Source of the DNA: Tenrec ecaudatus
Lineage: Eukaryota; Chordata; Mammalia; Afrosoricida; Tenrecidae
DNA length: 64,000 nucleotides
Direction: 5' to 3'
Assembly (NCBI RefSeq): GCF_050624435.1
Contig: NC_134537.1
Location: forward strand, 125,092,086 to 125,156,085
The first letter of the stretch is position 1. Every line of letters begins with the position of its first letter. The translations under genes and the position numbers were made by a program. Below the pieces are notes generated by a model. That model was given only the letters and a program-made list of their open reading frames with translations, did no database searches and was not told where the DNA came from. This document shows, piece by piece, positions 55,891 through 64,000 of the stretch.

Positions 55891-57470
55891 CTAATCCTAT
55901 CAATAATCAAAGAGAATGCTTTCCCCTCTTCAACAAGTTGTCTGTTACTTCTGATAATATTTGGTTTAATACATAGGTTCCCAAACTTATTTGGCCTACC
56001 ATCCCATTTTCAGAAGAATAATTTCTTGCTGTCTCCCTGGCAATTAGAAGTTTTTTGTTCGATAGCCCATAATCTGCATAAAGTATAGGTATTGCTTTTG
56101 CAGCCCCCCTGGATGGTTCCAGCACACCCCCTCCCCAGCAGGCAATATCACTCACTTTGGAAAACATCTGCTTAATGGCTCCTAGTAGCAAGTATTTGTT
56201 AAGAGTTTCATGGAAATTTTGATGGAATTCTACATGTAGTCAGCTTTGCTGAAGTAACATCCCCAAAAATCTCAGTTGTAAACAATAAAAAGCATTTCTC
56301 TATCTTGCTCACTTTATATGTAGCCTGTGGTTCTGCTACAGTTTGAGCCCAGTGTGTGGATCAGATGCATGTGGTACTCTGCGTGGTCTGCGGTCTTGGC
56401 TAAAGAAGCACTTCTGATCCGGGATGTGCTACCTCTGGTAGGCGTCAGCGGCAAGAGTCCACGTGGAAACAGGGGACCGCACGTAAAGCTTATGGAGGCC
56501 CAGAGTAAGCCACATCTGCTCACATTTCACTGGCCAAACATGACAAGCGTGTAGACATACACTCTGCCTCTGCGTATGGGGGGCACGGTGAAGTCACATC
56601 GCAACAAGAGAAATGTCTAATCCTCTTTTATAGAAAAGAGGTGTGAACAATTGACAACCGAAAAATAAATGCTGTCAAGAGCTTTCTCCACTGAGGTGTG
56701 TTAGTAATCTGGAGATTGTTGCTTCATTACCTAATGTGCTACTTCTGTCATTGCTGGCTTGAGACCATAAACATCAGTATTATCCATAGACTCAACATCA
56801 GTAATTTTATGCTTTGTAACTCAGATACAAGCCACAGACATCAACTGGATCATCATCTGGTGATGAAAGCATGATACTAAGGTAAAATGTTATCACTTTG
56901 CTGGCTTGCTTATACCCTCACCTCCTTCCAAAAGTTGATTTGATGCCAGAGCTGGGCATTACATGTAATTCTTAATTATTTTCTTTTCATTCCTCTTTCT
57001 ACTGTTCTTACCTTATTTTCTTTCCCTTTCCAGAAACGAGGGTATAAAGCAAAAGGTTAAATATTAAATATTTATTTAGCAGTTATTAAATACCCATTAA
57101 CAGTGAAGGACAAGTATTATGAATATAATCATGAATAAGAAACTGTATGTACCATCGTTCAGTGTTGAGAATACCTTGTTATCAGAGAGTATTGTAGAGA
57201 CAATTTTAGTAGATATAGTCATACTAAAATGTAACATTGTATTGTTCCCCTTTTACCCATTTAAATGTTATATCCATTAACATAAAAAAGAAGTGAAGGG
57301 AAATGCCCGAGGATTAAACCTCCAGTGACTACTCTCTGACAGAGACTAGGAGTGTGAATGGCCTTGTTATCATGTAGAGTGCACTGGAAAGTGGATTATG
57401 GCAGATTTAGCTACGTTAAAATTTAAAAGCATATCAGGTGATCTCTCTTTTTGACCCATTTTAAAGTTGT
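55891..57470. other. Unassigned stretch
   Basis: 1.6 kb with no gene. The GC-richer segment 56320-56560 might be an old dispersed repeat. Confidence 0.4.
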
Positions 57471-57479
57471 TCTATTTTG

Positions 57480-57825
57480 TAACAATGTCTGCTTTCTGTT
57501 TGATGGAGGTTTTTCCTTATTTTATTTAGTAATTGTTAGTTTTTTTGTTTCTTTGTTCTTTGCTTTGGTATGCTTTTTGGTATACTAAACCCAGGGTGGA
57601 TGAGTCTATGGAGAAAGTAATTAATGGTTAATGGCTTCTTTGGGGTATGGCAAGGGAGGTTGGGGAGAAATGGGGAGCTAATAACAAAGAATAAAAAGAA
57701 GAAATTGTCTAAAATTAATTGTGATAATGATTATACACCTTTTCTAGACATGACTGAACTACTGAATTTTTGATATGTAGATATATAGATTATGTGCCAA
57801 TAAAATGGTTTCAAAAAATTCTCTC
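57480..57825 (+). mobile_element. Older L1 3' end
   Basis: 'gtctgctttctgtttgatgg', 'gattatgtgccaataaaatg' with A-rich tail. Confidence 0.6.
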
Positions 57826-58434
57826 TGCTGGAGGAGGTTACTGTTAACATGGACAAACACACATGCAAAAGCAAACAACCAGACAGGATAAATACACTAC
57901 GAATGACATAACTACAAAGGGTATTTGTACTAAACGATGCTGGGGGTGTGGGAGTGATGGGGAGCCATTTAGGAGGAAAGGTCAGGTTCTTTCTGGGAAG
58001 TTTTACAGAGCTGATGTTTTGTGAGTTGAGTGTAGAAGAAAGAGGGGTCCATCAAACACCTGTAAGCAGAGGAATAGCTTAGCCAGTTTTGTGTTTCACA
58101 GTGACCGTTCTGACGGCAACATCGCACGGCAAGCGACATCAGAGGCAAGGAAACCAGCTGTTGATTTCCAAAGACCAAACGGCAGAAGGTGAAGACCTTG
58201 ACTATCGCATGGCAATAGAGGCAGGAGACAGAGGGGGCACTTAAGAGACATGTAAGAGGAATAATCACATATATGTGCGAGATGAAGGAGAATACACGCA
58301 ACAAAAACCCAACAGCATTTTGTTCCTATATCATATTCTTCAAGACAAGATAAAGGTGGCTAATGTTGGGTGCACACAAACAACATAGCTAATGGTCTTT
58401 TGGTGTATGGGTGTCTCTTAATTTGTGTGTGTAC
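57826..58434. other. Unassigned stretch
   Basis: A 111-residue minus-strand frame (57969-58304) has no recognised domain; nothing else seen. Confidence 0.4.
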
Positions 58435-59205
58435 TTTAAATTTATTTTTATTTATTATTAATTGGGTGTTAATATATATCATATCATACATATATCATCA
58501 TTCCATAGTTCAAGCGCATCAAGCAGAATTGTACAGTTGCCACCACAATCCGTTTCCAAGCATTCTTTTTCTTCCTGGACTCCCTGACATTGTCTCCCAT
58601 TTATCCCACTACCACCGTTGTACCTCACTCCCCAAACCCTTATATGACTTGCTGTCCCTGTAGGTTCATCTGTCTTGGGTGTCATATATCAAAACACAGA
58701 AAACCATATAACACAGCTTCACGAGGATGACATACCATGATATAACACCTCTGAGATACACCCTAAATATGAACAAACAAAACAAAATACAAAAAATGTT
58801 GAAAACCAGATCAGGTCCAGCATGCCTCAGAGGGGGAGATCAACTGACAGTTTTAGCTGTTCAAGACAGATTTATGCCTCTGATATTCTACACTCATCTC
58901 TCCAATACTCTCTGTTTGCTAACCACTTTCCTCCCATCCCTCCATTGTGGCTAGAGGGAGGTGTATTTCCTGTGTAGCTCCCACAAATGGATCTTGGACT
59001 CCCACTGTCGTCCATAGCCTTATGCAAACCGGATTCTCACAAGTTACCCTCTGATACCAATGCCTCCTTTGACTTTGGATTATATGCTTTATAATCTTTT
59101 GGTGACTGATGATGGTGTGCTTCTTCCATGTGGACTTAGATGACACCTGACTTAGAGGGCTGCTTGCGAGGGGTGTCTCTGTTCTTTATACTCTTAAGGA
59201 GTGAA
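58435..59205 (-). mobile_element. Older L1 3' UTR
   Basis: 'ccatagttcaagcgcatcaa', 'ctctgtttgctaaccacttt', 'atgatggtgtgcttcttcca' and 'tgacttagagggctgcttgc' form a reversed older L1 3' UTR related to 41120-42056. Confidence 0.7.
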
Positions 59206-59299
59206 ATTTAATGGCGAGCTTTGATTCAGGTGGGTTTGATTTGGAAGCTAGGTGACCTTGGACAACTGAAAAGTCTCTAGGGGGAACATCTAAGTTCTT

Positions 59300-59712
59300 A
59301 GTATTAGGAACAGAGTTGTGTGCCATCCCCCACTGCACACACCCCCCCCCCCCGCAACAAACAAAATAAAACCAACAACGTTGAAATCATTCTAACTCCT
59401 GTATCTGTAAATATGACCCTGCTCAGAAGTGGACCTAAACGTAAGTAGTTTCCGAGTTAGAAAAACAAACAAACAGAAAAGTCACAGAGCCACTCACAGG
59501 GAAAGAGAGATGTCAGGCGGACCTCCTCTATAAGCCAATCAACCCCGAAATGCTGGCGGCTACTAACAAAGAAGGAATCGACTTGGCTGTTACCTGAGTT
59601 GGACACTGACCAGAACTGTGAGACAATTCTGGTAACTGTGAGAACGTTTCTGTTCTTTAAAGCCATCTACGTGTGGTATTTATGTTACAACAGCACTAGG
59701 TACCCAAGACAG
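59300..59712 (+). mobile_element. MLT1-type (MaLR) LTR, diverged
   Basis: 'cagaactgtgagacaattct', 'ttctgttctttaaagccatc', 'tgtggtatttatgttacaac', 'agcactaggtacccaagaca' follow the MLT1 LTR end. It contains a C-run at 59341-59354. Confidence 0.65.
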
Positions 59713-60328
59713 CTTCCTTCTTCTGATTAAAACCTGGTTCCTCAGGCACAGGGCAGGGCATATGACCTAAGCCTGACCAATCACAGTGCTGTTCTCTCCC
59801 CAGCCTCGGGGATTGATCCTAGGAGTAGTAGGGCCGAAGCCTTTTCCTAGGATGTTTTCAAGAGAAACAGAAGTCCTTACCTGGCTGGCTTCTGGTGGCA
59901 GAGAAGTAAAGGTATAGGGTCTGAGCTGCCAGTATCGGGTTCCAAAGTCAAGGAGAATCCATTCTGAGAGTATCGAGAGGCACAGTGATAGCTGTGATGT
60001 TCAAGTTCCTGGTTCAAGCCAGCCTCCCAGGTCTTCCTCCCCCTTGCCAGAATCAAAGTCACAAAGGTTACCTGAACCAAGAAAGGAGAGGTGAGGTTAG
60101 CAGGGCTATGGCCTTTAGAAAGGATGAAGAGGGTTGCAGTGGAATAGAATGGTTGATCTTGTTGAAAACACCTTTAATCTCCCAAACACAAATGCTCTAC
60201 CATATTCCTTAAATTAGTAACTAATGTACAAATTGCGTTCCTTTATCATTATGCCCTTTGAGAAAAAAGCACTGCAGGAAAAACTGCTCTTGATGATACA
60301 CTTAACCCAGAGCATGAATAACCAGTAA
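59713..60328. other. Unassigned stretch
   Basis: No repeat or gene recognised. Confidence 0.4.
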
Positions 60329-60425
60329 AACCTGTTGCTTCAAGTTGATCCAGACTCAGATTGACCCCAGCTGTATTGGAGTAGAAGCGTGTGCGTCTAC
60401 AGGGTTTCAATAGCTGATTTTTTCC
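60329..60425 (-). mobile_element. AfroSINE fragment
   Basis: 'cttcaagttgatccagactc', 'attggagtagaagcgtgtgc', 'cagggtttcaatagctgatt'. Confidence 0.55.
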
Positions 60426-60454
60426 GAAGAAAAAGTACCCGGTCTTTCTTCATC

Positions 60455-60633
60455 TCCTTTTTATTTATTTTTATTGTGAATTAGGTGAAGATTTACAGAG
60501 CAGATCATCGGTTTTCATTCAACATCTCAGCGAAGCCTCAAATGTCTGGCTTTGCTGTCAGCATTTCACCCCCTTCTCCCTCTTGTTGGATATTGCTTCT
60601 TTCACTCAAATAACACCTGTCTGTCCTCTAGCC
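60455..60633 (-). mobile_element. Older L1 3' end
   Basis: 'tttattgtgaattaggtgaa', 'gatttacagagcagatcatc' match an afrotherian L1 tail in reverse. Confidence 0.55.
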
Positions 60634-60832
60634 CAGAGGCCAGCAAATTGCTGCTCTTGAGACCAATGCGGTTCTTTCGGTATGAACATGTGACTCTGAA
60701 GTAAATTTTTTTTAATTTAACAATATTATTCAGATAATGATTTTATTTGTTTGTAAAAATATATTTATGGTTCTTGAATAATCTTTAATGGATGGGATTT
60801 GCTCTCCAATCTCAAAAGTTTGCTGACTCTTG
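60634..60832 (+). mobile_element. hAT MITE with CAGNGGTCRGCAAA-type ends
   Basis: Left end 'cagaggccagcaaattgctg', right end 'aaaagtttgctgactcttg', interior 'accaatgcggttctttcggt'. These are the ends of a third hAT group, different from SPIN and OC1. Flanking octamers ctctagcc (60626-60633) and ctttacct (60833-60840) are a plausible aged target duplication. Confidence 0.7.
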
Positions 60833-61005
60833 CTTTACCTGTGCCTATCCCTTCCTTCACTGTCCTTCCGAGGACAGTCCTTGTTAACTCCCAAAGTCTG
60901 TTTCCTGTGCAGTGAAAACTTTTCCTTGATCTATATATGATACACATATCTGTGGTATATGTGTGTGATATATAGATCCTTGATAGAGCAAACCTTTTCA
61001 CTGTT

Positions 61006-61593
61006 GTGTTAGACAGGGTTCTCTAGAGAGATGAAACTAGGTTGCTGATAATTATATATATATATATTTATATTTATAAAGGGATATATAACAAGAAATG
61101 AATAGTTAAGTTATAAACAGATTGATATATAATACAAGAAATGAACAGTTAAATTAGAAAGCAGTACAAATGGCTCAGTGCAACTCACTCCCATGAGAGT
61201 TGTGAGACACTAGCAGTCCTTCAAGTCTTGAGGGCCGTCAGGTAGTCCTCTGTAGAGAGAGCTAGGTTATCCCAGTACAGGCAGCAAAACAGCAAGGCAG
61301 GTCACCAACCACCAGCCAGGTCACCAACTGTCAGTCCTCAGCTCCCGGAGATGTAAATTTCATTTGAGTGGTCTTAAAGGGACCTCAACTTACAGCGACA
61401 GTCCATAGGCTAGGCGTTCCACAGGTAGTGTGCCCTTTAAATTGAGGAAAAGACCAAGCAAGGCAGCTGCACACTGGTCCCATGATTAAAGAGTGAGACA
61501 AGAAAGGCAAGGCTCACCGAGCCACTTATCTTTCTGCCTTTCAATTAATCCCACTTGTGTTTGCCGGCCAGGCTGGCACAATAAACTATCTCA
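61006..61593 (-). mobile_element. ERVL-type solo LTR
   Basis: 588 bases, TG...CA in reverse ('tgtgttagacagggttctct' to 'gcacaataaactatctca'). Perfect 5-base target duplication actgt at 61001-61005 and 61594-61598. A TA-rich tract lies near 61051-61075. Confidence 0.88.
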
Positions 61594-61859
61594 ACTGTAT
61601 TTTGAAAAGCCAAGGCATATCATTCATTCTCTTTCCCTCTGACCCTTACACTTCTCTTTTCCCCACTTTATGTTTTTTACTCCTCCTTTCCATTTTTCTG
61701 CTAATTTGTTGCCTAATATTTTTAGAGCTAGTATGTATAAGTCTGCACTATATATGTGTGTACACACATAAACACACACATATGAGTGGTCTCATACAAT
61801 ATTTCACCTTTTGTTTTTAATTGTGGTACGTTTAAAGATGGGCAAGTGAGAGGTCTCCC
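61594..61859. other. Unassigned pyrimidine-rich stretch
   Basis: A CT-rich block with a short CACACA tract near 61765-61780. Confidence 0.4.
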
Positions 61860-62050
61860 ATGTTGTTGTTAGGTATTGTAGAGTTGGTTCCAACTCAATA
61901 GAGACGTCTTATACAACGTAACAAAACACTGCAGGGCCTGGGCCTCACAATCCTTGTTAGGTTTGAGCTCATTGTTGCAGCTACTGTGTCAGTCAATCTT
62001 GTCTAGGATCCTCCTCTTTTGTAGGGCTTTGTTTATTCTGTATCTCTTTC
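61860..62050 (-). mobile_element. RTE/BovB 3' end fragment
   Basis: 'tgttgttgttaggtattgta', 'cgtcttatacaacgtaacaa', 'tcattgttgcagctactgtg'. Confidence 0.75.
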
Positions 62051-62079
62051 CTTTCCATACGAAGTAGGTGACTAATTTT

Positions 62080-62990
62080 TCTAACTCTTTTAAAAATGAT
62101 GTTGGGATCTGGTTTGGACTTGCATTATATTTATAGATTACTTTGGGTAGTATTGACGTTTTTATAATGTTAGGTTTTCCTATTCATGAGTATGGTTTAC
62201 TCTTCTACTTATAGGTCTCTTTTAGTTTCTTGAAGGAATGTTTAGTAGTGTTCTTTGTACAAGTCTATTTTTCTTGAACACTGTATCATAAGAACAATTG
62301 TGAGGATGGCATAGGACTGGGCAGTATTTCATTCTGGTATGCATAGGGGGCTACTAGTTGCAACAACTCAACAGCACCTAACAAGTGGGTTTATTCCTAA
62401 ATATTTTATCTTATGAGTGACTATTGCAAATGTCATTGTTTCCTTGATTTCCTTTTCTAAATTCTTTTTGTTAGTATACGGAAATCTAATTTTTGAATGT
62501 TGATCTTGTACTGAGTCATGTTATTAAAATGTTCAATCAGCTGCAATAGTTTTCTTGTTGAGCCTTTGGGGTTTTCTATGTACGAAACTATATCATCTGC
62601 AAATAGAGAGAGTTTTACATCTCCTTTGCCAATTTGCATGCCTTTGCTTTCCTTTGGTTGTCTGATAGCTTTGGCTAAGACTTCCAGCACAATGTTAAGA
62701 GTATCAATAAAGGGCATCCTTGTCTGGTTCCAGTTTACAAGGGGAATACTCTCAGTTCTACTCCATTAATTGAGATGTTGGGCATTGGCTTGGTATATAT
62801 ACCATTTAGTATGTTGAAAATCTTCATTTTTTTCCAATTTTGTTGAGTGTTTTATGAAGAATGGGTAATGGATTTTGTCAAATGCCTTTTCTACATCAAC
62901 TGATAAGATCATGTAGTTCTTCTTACTTGTATATTTATATGATTATTTATTTATCTATATTGATTGTTGAACCATCTTTGCTTACTTGAA
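62080..62990 (-). pseudogene. L1 ORF2 reverse transcriptase pseudogene
   Basis: The minus strand carries [40 protein letters not shown] and [10 protein letters not shown] within 62457-62717. The SLFADD catalytic motif is intact. Downstream pieces reach 62080, interrupted by a short RTE tail. Confidence 0.88.
62285..62388 (+). mobile_element. RTE 3' tail inserted in L1
   Basis: 'aacaattgtgaggatggcat', 'gggcagtatttcattctggt', 'caactcaacagcacctaaca' match the RTE end in plus orientation. L1 text resumes on both sides. Confidence 0.75.
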
Positions 62991-63488
62991 CTCCAACTTT
63001 TTGGCTATCAGTCAAACTGTTTAACCATTTATACCAACCAGGAATTCTAGAGCATGAACATAAGTTGCTTACTGTGGCTTATCAGTCAGAAAATAGGTGA
63101 CATAGTCTCAGCTCTTAATCCTCTGATCAAAAATGTTAAGAAAGATAAAATTCCAACAAAGGAGTACCCTGTTTTCTAAGCTCTTTCCTTTTAAAGAGAG
63201 TCTCCAATACTGGAGCCTTTAGTTCTGATAAAACTACTTAATTTGACAGACAAATATAAAGTACTATATATCAGCAAATTGCATGAGGTGTATTTCATTT
63301 GTGTCTGGGGGAAATACCCCATTATAATAAATTCAATTATAAAATGCACAAAATAATATTTAAATTAAATAAAACCGTTCACTATTTTGAGTAAAATTTG
63401 TGTAAAAATTAACTTTATAAATATTTATACATAAAATAATGCGTATACACTAAATAATGGCAATTAACATGACCAAAGTTTAATATAA
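62991..63488. other. Unassigned AT-rich stretch
   Basis: Nothing recognised. Confidence 0.4.
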
Positions 63489-63562
63489 GGAGCTTCAAAA
63501 AGTTCTTGGAAACATAGAATTGAAAAATAATGGAATTTTCCCACAAACTTTCTGAAGTCCCC
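63489..63562. mobile_element. Short mariner-like MITE, copy 4
   Basis: Best preserved copy: 'cttcaaaaagttcttggaaa' against 'tttcccacaaactttctgaag', a 20-base terminal inverted repeat with few mismatches. Confidence 0.65.
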
Positions 63563-63864
63563 CATAAAATTTTTATTTAATTATGGCTTAGGATAATAAT
63601 TTGAGAAAATCTATTTTTTTACTGCATTATGTATGAGAGAAAAATTATCTTTTGATTTAAAATTAATTAAATTAGCCCAAGAATTGAAAATGTCACTCTT
63701 CAGCAGCAATAAACAAGAGAGAAAACTTTTATACTTGGTGGGTCTGCTTTCCCTTCCAATAGGTTGGCCAGAGCTTTGCCATAAAACACAGTGACTTGAC
63801 GTTCTGATTCAGGGTAGATCTGTAGATCTGAGAGAGAGGGTCGCACCTATTGCCAGTAACAAGA

Positions 63865-63995
63865 ATGACATCAATTTACAGACAAGGAAAGTGAGTTACA
63901 ATTTAACTGAAAACTTTGTTCAAAATTCCCTTCCACCTAGCAATAAGGTCAGTGACAGAGTAGAATAGAACTCAGTACAGAAAGACTGACTACGG
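63865..63995 (+). mobile_element. MIR SINE, diverged
   Basis: 'atttacagacaaggaaagtg', 'agcaataaggtcagtgacag', 'agtagaatagaactcagt' follow the MIR core and right half. Confidence 0.6.
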
Positions 63996-64000
63996 AGTAG

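Noticed and set aside
1-64000. Operons, ribosome-binding sites or other prokaryotic features
   Set aside because: Repeat content (L1, SINE, LTR, hAT, microsatellites) and retropseudogenes show mammalian nuclear DNA.

Overview
This is a mammalian nuclear window made almost entirely of transposable elements. I found no intact protein-coding gene. The short open frames are broken repeats, antisense shadows or processed pseudogenes. Three things point to Afrotheria: tRNA-derived SINEs of the AfroSINE type, BovB/RTE LINE pieces, and an L1 lineage with an unusually long (about 2.7 kb) 3' UTR ending in 'cccctaataaaatg'. Two short hAT elements with SPIN-type ends narrow this to a tenrec-like animal such as Echinops, because I recall SPIN in tenrec but not in elephant. 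The species is an inference; no host gene in the window can confirm it.

Layout. 0-7 kb: truncated young L1s, one with a likely 3' transduction and one inserted with a clean target duplication into an ERVL-type LTR. 7-17.9 kb: a U6 snRNA pseudogene, BovB and old L1 pieces, an ERVL/MaLR-like element with 5' LTR, primer-binding site and non-coding interior, nested SINEs and another LTR. 17.96-25.3 kb: a nearly full-length L1 with a GC-rich 5' region, decayed ORF2 and a 3' UTR with tandem repeats, but no recognisable ORF1. Two minus-strand L1s follow tail to tail. 27-39.5 kb: BovB, old L1, a SPIN-type hAT, a second 2.2-kb L1 3' UTR copy and an RPL29 retropseudogene. 39.5-46 kb: a decayed mariner transposase and an old L1 ORF2. 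47.0-49.5 kb: a large, nearly perfect palindrome (arms about 945 bp, spacer 608 bp) inserted into the 3' UTR of a minus-strand L1. 51.2-53.7 kb: a CD24 retropseudogene carrying later LTR and SPIN insertions and itself lying between pieces of LTR sequence. 54-64 kb: further L1, RTE, MaLR-like LTR, ERVL-type LTR, hAT and MIR fragments with stretches I cannot assign.

The window is best read as layers of insertion rather than a set of cooperating genes. The most notable features are the palindrome, the group of hAT elements related to horizontally transferred families, the L1 peculiarities (3' transduction, missing ORF1, duplicated tails, a microsatellite at one homologous 3' UTR site) and the dated series of insertions around CD24. 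Family names were assigned from memory of consensus sequences without a library search, and boundaries without target duplications are accurate to roughly 10-30 bases.
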